DNA of 64,000 bases. Origin: B10-G9 sp964627755 (GTDB taxonomy: Bacteria > Chloroflexota > Anaerolineae > Anaerolineales > UBA11858). Every line of letters starts with the position of its first letter. Within the stretch, counting starts at the first letter, position 1. The DNA is taken from contig CAZVIH010000064.1 in the NCBI GenBank assembly GCA_964627755.1, positions 98,122 through 162,121 of the forward strand, written 5' to 3'. Positions 6,907 through 16,151 of the stretch are shown one piece after another. Made by a program: the position numbers and the translations under genes. The notes under the pieces were generated by a model that was not told the DNA's origin, ran no database searches, and saw nothing but the letters and a program-made list of their open reading frames with translations.

Positions 6907-9801
6907 TCAGGGGTGAGAGGTTTGATTGCGGCCGGATTGTTTGGATTGATACATGTATTGATCAGCTGAACTCATCAACTTGGAGAGAGAGTCGATCTCT
7001 TCATTGAGCTCAACTACACCCAGGCTGACCGTCAGGTTGATCTGATGAGAATTGCTTCCGAAGGAGTAGGTTTCTGCAGCCTGTCGGAGCCTTTCTGCTA
7101 CTTGAATGGCTATTGGTAGGGAGGTTTCGGGAAGGATGATCAGGAATTCTTCCCCACCGATTCTGGAAAAGATATCGATACTCCGAATCACACTCAAACA
7201 GCACTTGACCACTTGTTTGAGTACCTCGTCTCCAGTATCATGACCATATGTATCATTAACCAGCTTGAATTTGTCCAGATCAAAGAATATAGCTGATAAG
7301 GGGCTGTTAAATCGTTTAGCGCGGTCGATTTCGTATTGGCCCCAGCGCTCGAGTCCACGCCGGTTCAAGATGCCTGTTAACGGATCAGTGATTGCTAATT
7401 CATGGATCTTTTTATGAAGGCGGGCATGGGTCAGGGCGATGGAGGCCTGGCTGGCAAATGCGGAGAGGATATCGGAGTGGTCATGGTTATAGAAATTTGC
7501 CGTGTGATTATTAAGGGAAAGAAAACCTAACACCTGGTCGCCTTCAAGAATAGGAGCACCTGCCCATGACATTACATCTTCTGTTGAGTTTGTCTTTATC
7601 CAATCCGGGCTCTCATTAACGTCCGGGATGATCAAAGGTCTCTTGGATTCCGCCATTCGAACCAGAGTTTTAAATCTGGAAACATCAAAAAAATTATTAG
7701 ATGGAACAGTTTCTTTGTCAGCCTCTACCTGGAACCCTTGCTGACGTACAACACGCATTTCTCCATCCTCTACCAGGATCAGGTTTGCAGCATGATAGGG
7801 AATCACTGTGGCGATCTGAGTCAGGATCTGGTCAAGCACAACTTCAAGATCCAGGGATGATTGGATTGACCGGCCGGTGTGTTGAAGCGCCTGGGCCAAC
7901 CTTCTCTGTTCCCGTTCTGCCTCGAAAGTGCGGGCATTATTGATTGCTATAGAAGCCTGACTTGATAGCAGATCCAGTACCTGTAGCAGTCCCTCATCAA
8001 GATCTCCAGGTTGGTTAAAACTTACATTCATGATGCCAATGACTTTCCTGTGGAAGATCAATGGCAGACTTACTAGAGATCCTGTTTTCCAGGTGTTCTG
8101 GAGATGTTCTTCTGCCTGGATATCTGGCACAAGGATCCTTTTTCCGCTCTGGGCAGTTTGATAAAAGATACTATCCAGACCCGGGGGATGCACTGGATCC
8201 TCCTGGACTTCTTCTGCGTAAATCACTGCCCCAAACTCGAGGGTTCTCCCATTATAGAGGAAGACCTGCGCTTCCCTGGCGGCGACCAGGAGCAATACCT
8301 GTTTTAAGATGCTTTCCAGAACATCTGTCAATTCCAGGTTATCAGATAGCTGCAAATTAGCCTTGCGGAGCGAGTCAGCCAGGATCCGTTGTTCCCTTTC
8401 AGCCTTGATAAATTGCATATTTATTATTGCTGTTGTAGCCTGGTCTGCCAATAGACGTAAGATCGTCCTCTCTTCCTGAGTAAATGTCCGGATCGTGTCA
8501 TACCAGATATTCAACACACCAATTACTTCAGATGCAGCCTTTAAGGAGAACGAGATCACAGCTTGTTCCGGACCCGAATTTTGATAAGCAATTTCGTTAA
8601 ACAAGGTGATGTTAGGAATAAATAGATCTTGATTGGTCGTGGCGACCAGCTGTGAAAGTTCTTCTTCACCAGGAAGTGAAAAAGGCAAAGTCTGCTGCTT
8701 ATTTTTCCCCAAAGTAAGGAATACCTTGAGGTCATTATTCTGAACCAGATAAACGCTGGTGTTGTATGCTGGGCTAAGTTCATATATCTGGGATAGAACA
8801 GATTGCAATCCCGTTTCCAGCTGAACGCTGGAAGAGATATTAGTGCTAGCTTTTTGTAATGAATCCAGTTCTTTGGCGCGCAGATCCAGATGGTCTTCGA
8901 TGAGTTTTTTATAGATTATAGATCCCAGAGTCTGGGCTATACTGCGAAAAGTATTTAATTCCGGTGATTCCCATTTTTTATCTGACAGATAGGATTCAAA
9001 GCCGATGAAACCCCAAAGGGAAACACTGGTGAAAATGGGAAAAATCACATAACTACCTTGATCTTGAAGGAAAAAATACTCCCTGGTTTCTTCAGTGAGC
9101 TCATCAAGAAGACCAATCAGGGGTTGATCAATCTCAGCTTTAGCTATCCAGGAGGTCAATTCTTCTGGGATGGAAGGAATATCCCTTTCAGGGTATTTGG
9201 ACTGGATCTCAGCCCAATAATGATAAAGCCTGCCGGAGTAGTTTACTGTACCGCTGCCGGCTAACTGGAACAGGACCAGGTGGTCAATTCCGGCTGCCAG
9301 CCCGATATTGCGCAGCAGATCAGGGATCTTTTCCATCCAGTTTTGGGAGGTGATCAGGTCGGTGGTAAGCTGATTAGTTGCTTCCAGGGCCTGGGAGAGG
9401 CGGATCAGTTTTTTGTTATTTTCAGCTAGAGTGTTTAATTCTGTACTGGACTTGAACTGTAAGTCCCTTAGATGTCCGATAAACATGGCCGTGATTGTTA
9501 ATAAAGCAAACCCGATCAAATGATTGAAGAGCAGCATATTCAGACTTTCTCTACTGGCGGGATGCAGAAGATGCATCAGAAGGTGAATAAATATGCTGAT
9601 AAATGCCGAGATAGCCCCAAGGCCCATGCCTAGGGACCAGGCGGAAACCAGAACTGGCAGGGCTCCCAGAGCCATTAATACCCAGTAATTGTCCTGTTCT
9701 GAGAAGAATGTTAATCCTCCCAGATAAATCATCCAACTGAGAAACACCATAATCCATTCAGCGGGATCTAGTTTTTGAGGTGGTTTCAACCTATTGATCA
9801 T
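6907..9801 (-). CDS. Membrane diguanylate cyclase with multiple GAF domains
   Basis: 964 residues. The N-terminus has about four transmembrane helices (roughly residues 17-115), followed by a short coiled region, then four GAF-like modules in series (about 150-310, 325-480, 490-640 and 650-795) and a C-terminal GGDEF domain. The active-site motif is GGEEF, and an inhibitory I-site RxxD (RSID) lies five residues before it, so the cyclase is probably active and product-inhibited. Repeated stretches such as QASIAINNARTFEAEREQRR recur between modules, indicating internal GAF duplication. It makes cyclic di-GMP in response to unknown ligands. It stands alone, with no obvious Shine-Dalgarno at the ATG. 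Confidence 0.93.
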   Translation of the reverse strand: MINRLKPPQKLDPAEWIMVFLSWMIYLGGLTFFSEQDNYWVLMALGALPVLVSAWSLGMGLGAISAFISIFIHLLMHLLHPASRESLNMLLFNHLIGFALLTITAMFIGHLRDLQFKSSTELNTLAENNKKLIRLSQALEATNQLTTDLITSQNWMEKIPDLLRNIGLAAGIDHLVLFQLAGSGTVNYSGRLYHYWAEIQSKYPERDIPSIPEELTSWIAKAEIDQPLIGLLDELTEETREYFFLQDQGSYVIFPIFTSVSLWGFIGFESYLSDKKWESPELNTFRSIAQTLGSIIYKKLIEDHLDLRAKELDSLQKASTNISSSVQLETGLQSVLSQIYELSPAYNTSVYLVQNNDLKVFLTLGKNKQQTLPFSLPGEEELSQLVATTNQDLFIPNITLFNEIAYQNSGPEQAVISFSLKAASEVIGVLNIWYDTIRTFTQEERTILRLLADQATTAIINMQFIKAEREQRILADSLRKANLQLSDNLELTDVLESILKQVLLLVAAREAQVFLYNGRTLEFGAVIYAEEVQEDPVHPPGLDSIFYQTAQSGKRILVPDIQAEEHLQNTWKTGSLVSLPLIFHRKVIGIMNVSFNQPGDLDEGLLQVLDLLSSQASIAINNARTFEAEREQRRLAQALQHTGRSIQSSLDLEVVLDQILTQIATVIPYHAANLILVEDGEMRVVRQQGFQVEADKETVPSNNFFDVSRFKTLVRMAESKRPLIIPDVNESPDWIKTNSTEDVMSWAGAPILEGDQVLGFLSLNNHTANFYNHDHSDILSAFASQASIALTHARLHKKIHELAITDPLTGILNRRGLERWGQYEIDRAKRFNSPLSAIFFDLDKFKLVNDTYGHDTGDEVLKQVVKCCLSVIRSIDIFSRIGGEEFLIILPETSLPIAIQVAERLRQAAETYSFGSNSHQINLTVSLGVVELNEEIDSLSKLMSSADQYMYQSKQSGRNQTSHP

Positions 9802-9831
9802 TTCAAATTAGTTCAGCTTTTATTGTTCAGG

Positions 9832-11550
9832 CTAAAAACGGATAAACAACCACAAGAGCGAGATACTGACCGTAATTAACATGGCTGGAATACCTTTTTT
9901 CAGGAAGTATTTATAGCTGATCCTGTACCCCGCGCGTTCGGAGATGCCGGCGGTAATCATATTGGCTGAGGCACCAATAAGTGATCCGTTGCCTCCCATG
10001 GCTGCTCCGATCGATAGACAGTAGAATAATACTTTTGAATCTGCTCCAGGGATGATCAATGTCAAATATGCGATCACTGGGAGCATGGCAGCAGTAAAGG
10101 GGATATTGGCGATCACCATTGATAAAATGGCGCTGAACCAGGTGACTACGATCATTGCCAGAACCAGGTTCTCGCCGATTAGTTTGCCAATTATGGTAGC
10201 AATCGCACTGATCAAACCTACTTCCTGGATCGCTCCCACGACAATAAATAGGGACATAAAAAATACCAGAGTCGTCCAATCTACTGCCCCGATCATCTCG
10301 TCGATATCGGGTCTGATCCAAATCAACAAGGCAGACGCGCCAATCAGGGCGGTTACTGATGGCAGCAAGTGGACTTTTTCACCGAAGACAAAAAGCAGCA
10401 TCATACCCGCTGCGATCCAGCCTGCTTTTTTTAGATTTTCTGGATTGGTTATTTTTCCTCTTTCTTCCAACTTTTCCAGTAGAAGAGGAGAGCCGGGTTT
10501 CTCTTCTGACAGCTCTTTTCTATACGTGAACCAGCTGTAAACGATCAGGCCAAGAAAGGCCATGAAGACCCCGGGTGTGAGATTTGTCAGGAAATCATTG
10601 AATGTAATACCACCAAAGGAGCCGATAAGGATATTTGTTGGTGTACCGATCAACGTACTAACGCCAATCACATTTGAGGCAAATACCTGGGGGATCAAAA
10701 AGACCAGTGGTGAAATATTCAGCGCCAGGGCAATCTGGACTGTAATAGGTGTCATTAATAACATCGTGGTTACGTTGTCCAGAAAAGCGGATGATATACC
10801 GGTGATCAGCATTAAGACCGGTAGCAGGATAATCATCTTCCCACCAGAAATCCGGTAAGCGTGATAAGAAAGCCAATGGAATATGCCAGTATTCTCTACG
10901 ACAGCGATAACCATCATCATGCCCATGATCAGGAAGATCACATTCCAATCTATATAGGTGATTGCCTGGGGGAAATTGAATATATAAAGATCCGGTAAAA
11001 AAGGGCTGCCCAGGTAGCTGATTGCCAAGAGCGCACTGGCGCCAGCAAAAGCTGCCAGGGTATTGTGAAGGAACCCGGTAGCTATCAGGATAAGAACAAC
11101 CACGAAGATCGCGGCAGCGATCCAGAATGCAGGGGTGACATCCCTGTCCAATGTCACCAATGGAAACAAAACGGAATTTCCCAACCGAAGTTGTTTTATG
11201 AGGTCTGATGGAATAGCATTGATTTGTTGCTGGAAGTGGGGACGGGAGAATTGAAGTTCGGTCTGTTCAGGAATGGGAAGAGGGACATTAATTGAATAAC
11301 TGCCATCTGCCTGAGTGAGAGTAGAGATTAGGACTTTATCATCAGAATCGACACTAGATACAAGACTAACTTCAACTCCCTTTACTGGCTGATTCTGAGT
11401 ATCCTGGATTTTTCCGAAGATATACGAGTACTCTTTATTTGGATCAGCAGCTGAAACATTTTCCATCGAGAACAGGAAAATTATCAGAGCGAATATAAAT
11501 AAAATGGTTCCCGCTAATTTTGTTCTGGCCACAAATACCGCCTTTATCAT
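9832..11550 (-). CDS. SLC13/ArsB-NhaD superfamily permease with N-terminal extracytoplasmic regulatory-like domain
   Basis: 572 residues. The N-terminus has a signal-like helix (about 12-32) and then a small beta domain resembling the carboxypeptidase regulatory-like (transthyretin-like) fold (about 42-115; FGKIQDTQNQPVKGVEV, TQADGSYSI). The rest is a transporter core with about 11 helices. Ion-transporter-superfamily signatures are SSAFLDNVTTMLLMTP and NVIGVSTLIGTPTNILIG, and a second half-repeat carries ANIPFTAAMLPV. Such proteins move anions or exchange Na+/H+; the substrate cannot be assigned. The added domain is uncommon for the family. A Usp gene lies 27 bases upstream in the same direction, probably in the same operon. 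Confidence 0.85.
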   Translation of the reverse strand: MIKAVFVARTKLAGTILFIFALIIFLFSMENVSAADPNKEYSYIFGKIQDTQNQPVKGVEVSLVSSVDSDDKVLISTLTQADGSYSINVPLPIPEQTELQFSRPHFQQQINAIPSDLIKQLRLGNSVLFPLVTLDRDVTPAFWIAAAIFVVVLILIATGFLHNTLAAFAGASALLAISYLGSPFLPDLYIFNFPQAITYIDWNVIFLIMGMMMVIAVVENTGIFHWLSYHAYRISGGKMIILLPVLMLITGISSAFLDNVTTMLLMTPITVQIALALNISPLVFLIPQVFASNVIGVSTLIGTPTNILIGSFGGITFNDFLTNLTPGVFMAFLGLIVYSWFTYRKELSEEKPGSPLLLEKLEERGKITNPENLKKAGWIAAGMMLLFVFGEKVHLLPSVTALIGASALLIWIRPDIDEMIGAVDWTTLVFFMSLFIVVGAIQEVGLISAIATIIGKLIGENLVLAMIVVTWFSAILSMVIANIPFTAAMLPVIAYLTLIIPGADSKVLFYCLSIGAAMGGNGSLIGASANMITAGISERAGYRISYKYFLKKGIPAMLITVSISLLWLFIRF

Positions 11551-11577
11551 TCGAAAAACCTTCCAGGTAGGTAAGTT

Positions 11578-12036
11578 TTAATCCTCTTCCTGCGGGAAAT
11601 CTTTCTCTGTAGAGAAAATCACTTGCGCTTGACAAACCTCCTTGATCCGATCTGCAAAAATCTGCAATCTTTCAAGAGATAGAAGATTATGTTCGCTTTC
11701 CTCTTCAGGCCGCCCAAGAATTACATACATTGGGTTTTGTTCTTCGCAATACGATATGATCTCGTCAACAACACGACCTTTAAGAATCACGCCTTCAGCC
11801 TGTGCGCCGGCTTCAGTGGCTTGTTCCTGGGCGCTTAACAGAATGAACTCACCCATGTCGTGCAATTCCTGTGAGATATGATTGGTTTTACTGCTGCTGG
11901 AGTGGGTCATGAAATCCAGGTTGACTACATAAAGAAAATAGATGATTTCACCTGTTTCTCGTGCCAATTGAATTGATGTAGCTATGGTTGGGCGGCTCGA
12001 TGGTCCTCCCCGGATTGCACAAAGGATCCCCGACAT
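11578..12036 (-). CDS. Universal stress protein family
   Basis: 152 residues with the Usp alpha/beta fold: N-terminal strand ILCAIRGG, helix IATSIQLARETG, strand IYFLYVV, then VVDEIISYCEEQNPMYVILG and a terminal strand QVIFSTE. The nucleotide loop reads LGRPEEESEH, which departs from the canonical G-x2-G-x9-G(S/T), so ATP binding is doubtful. An AAGGAG lies six bases before the ATG. It is adjacent to the permease gene; pairing of Usp proteins with transporters is common and suggests a regulatory role. Confidence 0.85.
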   Translation of the reverse strand: MSGILCAIRGGPSSRPTIATSIQLARETGEIIYFLYVVNLDFMTHSSSSKTNHISQELHDMGEFILLSAQEQATEAGAQAEGVILKGRVVDEIISYCEEQNPMYVILGRPEEESEHNLLSLERLQIFADRIKEVCQAQVIFSTEKDFPQEED

Positions 12037-12149
12037 AAAATGCTCCTTGCCGATAGGCCGGAAAATGATGTTTACTCTTGGCTCTTATATTGTAGTGTTA
12101 ATTTTATAACTCAGGGATAATATTATCATTTTCTCTGAGTAATTTAGTT

Positions 12150-13004
12150 CTAATCGGTAGTTGGAAGTGGTGTGGATGTTGGTGTGATATAGGGGGTTGG
12201 AGTGCTGGTCCCGGCTTGATCGTATAAAGATTCTTTTGGGAACTCAGTAACTCCCATGCGCCAGGCAATCTGCAATTTTTCAGTGGCCAGAGCTGGCCGG
12301 GAAGGCAGATCTGCTATAGATTGTTCTACCAGGTTCAGCATCTCCAATACAACCACTTTCTGTTTGGGAGGGACTCTGGTTGTCATCGCAGAGAGGTTAT
12401 CGCGCGCGGTTTTTAGCTCATTTTCTGCCAGGCCATAATTATCATGAAGTATATATTGATGAGCCCAGGTCAGCATTTCCAGGGTCCGGAAAAGCTCAAT
12501 TTCCAGCCGGTTTCCCGAATCTCTCATCTGGGCAGTAGCCAGGGCGCTGAGGTTTCTTGTATTTGATTCCTGCCCGGCTGAAACTGTAGCTATCATTGCC
12601 GGGGACAAAGTACCGGCAAAATAGGTATTATTGTCTACTTCAGATTGCATGTGGCCGACATCTCCAGATAATTGATCTAGAGATATCCCCAGCGCGTCCA
12701 GGGTAGCTGCGATGTCCCCTGATTGGTTCCCAGCCAGCGTAGATTGCAGGGAGGATATTTGAAGGTAGAGAGCACTCTGGGTAGCCTGAAGTTCAAAAAC
12801 CTTCGTCTGATTTGCGTCTATAGGCTGGAAGACTCTTTGATCCAGGTATGGAACCCAACCAGATGCTGCAAAGTAAATCACTCCACCAACCAGGCATCCG
12901 GCGCTAAAAACCAGAATTAACCGTAATATGATCCCCGGGATTGTTTTAGAAGCTGGTTTGGTTTGTTTCCCTGTTTTTTGGGGGGAATTATCAACTGTTT
13001 CCAT
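12150..13004 (-). CDS. Single-pass membrane protein with coiled coil, function unknown
   Basis: 284 residues and not recognised as a named family. A basic N-terminal tail (about 1-22) is followed by one transmembrane helix (about 26-50). The remainder is a largely helical extracytoplasmic region (LQATQSALYLQISSLQSTLA, RDSGNRLEIELFRTLEML) that may form a coiled coil. The last 20 residues are rich in Thr, Pro and Ser. Members of this kind are common as hypothetical proteins in Anaerolineae. A GAGAGG lies before the ATG. Neighbours do not indicate a role. Confidence 0.8.
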   Translation of the reverse strand: METVDNSPQKTGKQTKPASKTIPGIILRLILVFSAGCLVGGVIYFAASGWVPYLDQRVFQPIDANQTKVFELQATQSALYLQISSLQSTLAGNQSGDIAATLDALGISLDQLSGDVGHMQSEVDNNTYFAGTLSPAMIATVSAGQESNTRNLSALATAQMRDSGNRLEIELFRTLEMLTWAHQYILHDNYGLAENELKTARDNLSAMTTRVPPKQKVVVLEMLNLVEQSIADLPSRPALATEKLQIAWRMGVTEFPKESLYDQAGTSTPTPYITPTSTPLPTTD

Positions 13005-13056
13005 GATTTCCTCTCATAATAATTTGTTCTTGTCCAGCGTTGGGATATCACTATAT

Positions 13057-13087
13057 AAAAAAAGCCGTTCCACAAGGTGAAACGGCT
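13057..13087 (-). terminator. Intrinsic terminator after rpmI
   Basis: On the minus strand, AGCCGTT pairs with AACGGCT, the stem being extended through one mismatch by GTG/CAC around a short loop. It is followed by seven T residues. It lies about 20 bases downstream of the rpmI stop and closes the rpoD-CarD-rpmI stretch. Confidence 0.85.
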
Positions 13088-13106
13088 CAATCTATCAAAA
13101 ACTATA

Positions 13107-13319
13107 TTAACGACCCAGTTTAGGGACGAGTCGATTAATCCGTTTCTTTAATCCAGTTGCTTCCACCTCATGCATTTTTTTCATTGCATTGAGAGAGCGG
13201 CTGGATTTGCGGCGCCGAAGATGTCCATGATAACCCTTGGTCCGCATAATTTTTCCGCTGCCGGTTTTCCGGAATCGTTTTGCAGTAGATTGATGTGTTT
13301 TCTGGCTTTTATTACCCAT
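13107..13319 (-). CDS. rpmI: 50S ribosomal protein L35
   Basis: 70 residues, highly basic, with the L35 core KTHQSTAKRFRKTGSGKI and a central RRRKSSR block. It is a structural protein of the large subunit. L35 is normally encoded as infC-rpmI-rplT; here neither infC nor rplT is adjacent. Instead it follows the CarD-type regulator and rpoD in the same direction and is closed by a strong terminator. The family call is firm because of the conserved N-terminal half. Confidence 0.93.
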   Translation of the reverse strand: MGNKSQKTHQSTAKRFRKTGSGKIMRTKGYHGHLRRRKSSRSLNAMKKMHEVEATGLKKRINRLVPKLGR

Positions 13320-13351
13320 TATTTTATTTCTCCTGGCAATCTGGTTTGCCT

Positions 13352-13879
13352 TTACTTTTTCTTCGTGGTCTTCTTTTCTGGGGGTTTGATTTTCCGTAGT
13401 ATCTTGGTTAGCTCTTTATTAGCATCCTGAACTGAGATCTCGCGGGTAGCTGACCATTCAGAGGCGATTTTCTTCTTGATCGTTGTATGGGCCCGCTGCT
13501 CTGTGGTATTCAATTTATCGTCCGCTCTTTTGGCGTGTAAATCTCTCAATAAAGTGCAAAATCCAATTAAATCTCCATCTTCTATTACTTGATTAATGCG
13601 GTTCTTACGGACAGTATGTTTGCTGTCCATTTGCTCAGCTGGCGATTCCAGTATAGCAATTGCCTTTTGAAGGTTTTTGTCACTTACTACAGGACGAATC
13701 CGGTCAGGGTCCAGGTCATCTGTTGGAATCCAGTAGACTCCGTTGCGGGTCTGGACTTTATAATATTCCCTGGTTTCATCACCCAGTGATTTCTTTTCTT
13801 TTCCCTCTACCTGTCCAACACCGTGGTGGAGGTGGGAGACCCAATCGCCTTTTTTGAATGACTTATATTCTTTAGTCAT
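13352..13879 (-). CDS. CarD-family RNA polymerase-binding regulator
   Basis: 175 residues. The N-terminal CarD_CdnL/TRCF RNAP-interaction domain (about residues 3-60; FKKGDWVSHLHHGVGQVEG, YWIPTDDLDPDRIRPV) is followed by a helical C-terminal region that in CarD contacts promoter DNA upstream of the -10, and by a Lys-rich tail. I chose the ATG at 13879 because GGAG lies six bases before it; that GGAG would fall inside the coding region if the ATG four codons earlier were used. It lies next to rpoD, consistent with a role stabilising housekeeping open complexes. Confidence 0.88.
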   Translation of the reverse strand: MTKEYKSFKKGDWVSHLHHGVGQVEGKEKKSLGDETREYYKVQTRNGVYWIPTDDLDPDRIRPVVSDKNLQKAIAILESPAEQMDSKHTVRKNRINQVIEDGDLIGFCTLLRDLHAKRADDKLNTTEQRAHTTIKKKIASEWSATREISVQDANKELTKILRKIKPPEKKTTKKK

Positions 13880-13944
13880 ATAATTCTCCAATTGGTATCA
13901 TACCCGCTGGAGGGTTTCCCAGCCAGCTATTTTATCACAGCTGT

Positions 13945-15183
13945 TCAGGAATTTTTGGTTTTTTCCAGGTAATCCCGTAATATTCTTTGAATGCGGGGCT
14001 GTCTCAGTCGACGCAATGCCTGGGCTTCAATTTGCCTGACACGCTCCCGGGAAACACCAACTTTTTCACCGACTTCCTGAAGAGTATGGCTTTTGCCATC
14101 TGGAACACCATAACGCAGGCGGAGTATTCGCACCTCGCGGGAAGGAAGGGCTTCCATCACTTCCTCCAGGTGTTCTTTTAATAAATGTATAGTAGCGGTT
14201 TCATCAGGTAGAGGTGTTTCTAAATCCTCTACGAAATCACCCAGAACTGCATCTCCTTCTTTGGTTGTGGGCATTTCCAGAGAAAGAGGTCGTCGAGCGA
14301 CCTTCATCATATACTGAACTTTTTCTGGTGCTTCATCAAGAGCATCGGCAAGTTCTTCTATGGACGGATCACGTTCCAGGGATTGTTTGAGATCATTCTG
14401 CATCCGGAACATCTTTGAGATCTTATCGCCCATGTGGACTGGAACACGAATGGTCCGTCCTTGATCGGCAATTGCCCGGGTGACAGCCTGGCGAATCCAC
14501 CAGGTAGCATAAGTGGAGAATTTATAACCGCGCAAGTAGTCAAATTTTTTGGCTGCTCGCATCAGGCCGATATTTCCTTCCTGGATTAAATCCAAGAAAG
14601 GTACACCGCGGCCCATATATTTTTTTGCAACGCTGATCACCAAGCGCGAATTAGCCGTAATTAGATGATCCAGTGCAGTCCATTCATCTTCGATCATCTG
14701 GTGCAGTTCAGCTTGACGATCGTCGGGCACGTTGCCTCTGGCCATTTCTTTCCGGGCCAATCGTCCACGTTCAATACGTTTAGACAAGTCCTTTTCTTCG
14801 TCCTTTGAGAGCAGCGGGATGCTGGCCGCTTCCTTAAAATACAGCTCAATCAGATCGTTAGTGTCAATGCTGGTGAGCCGATTTTCAAGATCCTCTTCCA
14901 GGTCGTCTTCTTCATCCAATTTCCCATTACCACCATCTTCGGCGAAGATGGTTTCTAGCTCTTCCTCTTCATCTTCTTCTTCCAGGTAGGGGATATCCTC
15001 TTCGAGCAGGGAAGCAAATGCCTTTTCAAGGCTGGTAACGTCTTTTTTTGCGTCTGGAAAATAGGTAAGGATATTAGAAAATGTGATGTATCCCTGAGAA
15101 TGTCCGAGTTCTATAAGTTCATGAATGGGATTTAATATTATTTTCTTGTCAATGTTAGTAAAGTTAGGAGTTGTTTTACCCAT
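13945..15183 (-). CDS. rpoD: RNA polymerase primary sigma factor
   Basis: 412 residues, sigma-70 group 1. Region 1.1 (about 15-70) is followed by an acidic linker. Region 1.2 is NDLIELYFKEAASIPLLSK and region 2 is NSRLVISVAKKYMGRGVPFL, then LDLIQEGNIGLMRAAKKFDY and FSTYATWWIRQAVTRAI. Region 3 includes IRVPVHM, and region 4 ends with the HTH (SHTLQEVGEKVGVSRERVRQ). It recognises -35/-10 promoters, matching the TTGACA/TATAAT-like signals seen throughout the window. It is flanked by CarD and infA in the same direction. Confidence 0.95.
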   Translation of the reverse strand: MGKTTPNFTNIDKKIILNPIHELIELGHSQGYITFSNILTYFPDAKKDVTSLEKAFASLLEEDIPYLEEEDEEEELETIFAEDGGNGKLDEEDDLEEDLENRLTSIDTNDLIELYFKEAASIPLLSKDEEKDLSKRIERGRLARKEMARGNVPDDRQAELHQMIEDEWTALDHLITANSRLVISVAKKYMGRGVPFLDLIQEGNIGLMRAAKKFDYLRGYKFSTYATWWIRQAVTRAIADQGRTIRVPVHMGDKISKMFRMQNDLKQSLERDPSIEELADALDEAPEKVQYMMKVARRPLSLEMPTTKEGDAVLGDFVEDLETPLPDETATIHLLKEHLEEVMEALPSREVRILRLRYGVPDGKSHTLQEVGEKVGVSRERVRQIEAQALRRLRQPRIQRILRDYLEKTKNS

Positions 15184-15319
15184 AGAGTTTTTTGAAACGA
15201 ACAGGTTTGGTTAGTAAAATTTAGCAAGTGGTTCAAATTGAGCAAATCACATTGAGCCAAGCAGCGGTTGTACTCCAGACAAGACCGCTGACAAGGGACA
15301 AAACAATTTTAAAATCGGT

Positions 15320-15586
15320 TTATTCCTTCTTATCTGCTGCCATAGAAGGAGGAGGGGGCTGCCCTTTTTTATGACGGTAAACGATCCGGCCTCGGGAAAG
15401 GTCATAGGTAGACATTTCAACTGTCACTCGATCGCCAAGCAGAACACGGATATAGTATTTGCGCATTTTTCCAGCAAGATAGGCCAGAATCTCGTGTCCA
15501 TTTTCCAGTTCAACTAAAAATTGAGTACCAGGAAGAGCCTTAATTATTGTCCCTTCCATTCTCACTTTTTCTTCTTTTTTAGCCAT
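15320..15586 (-). CDS. infA: Translation initiation factor IF-1
   Basis: 88 residues with the IF-1 OB fold: KVRMEGTIIKALPGTQFLVE, LENGHEILAYLAGKMRKYYI and VTVEMSTYDLSRGRIVYR. The extra C-terminal tail (KKGQPPPPSMAADKKE) makes it longer than the usual 72 residues, and the classic gene's position near rpmJ/rpsM is not seen here. It may be a second infA copy. GAGG lies before the ATG. It occupies the A site region of the 30S subunit at initiation. Confidence 0.92.
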   Translation of the reverse strand: MAKKEEKVRMEGTIIKALPGTQFLVELENGHEILAYLAGKMRKYYIRVLLGDRVTVEMSTYDLSRGRIVYRHKKGQPPPPSMAADKKE

Positions 15587-15676
15587 TTAACCTCTTGTTT
15601 TGCTCAACGATTTTCTGGGACTGGAATGAAAGTTCCTGCTGACCCAAAACCTTAATCCGGATCGTTTGATCCAGGC

Positions 15677-15904
15677 TTAATACGTTCGAACGCTTTGTTT
15701 TTTCTGTCTTCTCTTATTTGCACTGCGGCGCTTGCGCCGGCGGATCGCTTTCTTGCGTTGAATGCGCGCTAGTTCACTCTTAGAAACAAACCACCTCTTG
15801 CGGCGAACTGTGCTCAGTACACCACTTCGAGATACTTTTTTCCTGAAGCGCTTCATCATCTGCTTCTGCGATTCATTAGGTCGGACTTCAACTCGTACAG
15901 CCAA
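15677..15904 (-). CDS. rpsU: 30S ribosomal protein S21
   Basis: 75 residues, very basic, with the S21 signature RVEVRPNESQKQMMKRFRKK and GVLSTVRRKRWF, and a C-terminal Arg/Lys tail. S21 assists initiation at the 30S anti-Shine-Dalgarno region. The start is a TTG at 15904 preceded by GGATGTGAG. A long leader with a hairpin lies upstream. Grouping of S21, IF-1 and sigma in one direction recalls the rpsU-dnaG-rpoD macromolecular synthesis operon, with infA in place of dnaG. Confidence 0.93.
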   Translation of the reverse strand: MAVRVEVRPNESQKQMMKRFRKKVSRSGVLSTVRRKRWFVSKSELARIQRKKAIRRRKRRSANKRRQKKQSVRTY

Positions 15905-15940
15905 GACTTCTCACATCCTTTCTTTTCGGCACTCATACAC

Positions 15941-15971
15941 AAAGGGCGAGGCCTTTATGCCTTCACCCTTT
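15941..15971 (-). other. Leader hairpin upstream of rpsU
   Basis: AAAGGG and CCCTTT are the outer arms of an imperfect hairpin about 37 bases before the rpsU start. The inner part (AGGC with GCCT-like bases) extends the stem with mismatches. It has no T tract, so it is not an intrinsic terminator; autogenous control of S21 is possible but unproven. Confidence 0.4.
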
Positions 15972-16116
15972 CATGGTTCGTGGCCTAAATTTCTGGCAAT
16001 TTGCTTTGCGCAAACTGTTGCGGATTATTCCGCCCTTACCTATCTCCCCCCAAGTATACCTTGAAAAACTTACAATGCAATAGAATAATGCTGGAAAATA
16101 TAACAAAATGCTTACA

Positions 16117-16145
16117 TTGACGGCAAATTTGGGACATGCTAGAAT
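16117..16145 (+). promoter_or_regulatory. Promoter placing the start codon at the transcription start
   Basis: A -35 TTGACG (16117-16122), a 17-base spacer and a -10 TAGAAT (16140-16145). The ATG at 16152 is six bases beyond the -10, where transcription is expected to begin, and no Shine-Dalgarno is present. A leaderless transcript is therefore likely. Confidence 0.75.
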
Positions 16146-16151
16146 AATTTG

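Noticed and set aside
7010..9800. Repeated segments as a tandem DNA repeat
   Set aside because: The similarity is at protein level between GAF modules; it reflects domain duplication, not a nucleotide repeat.
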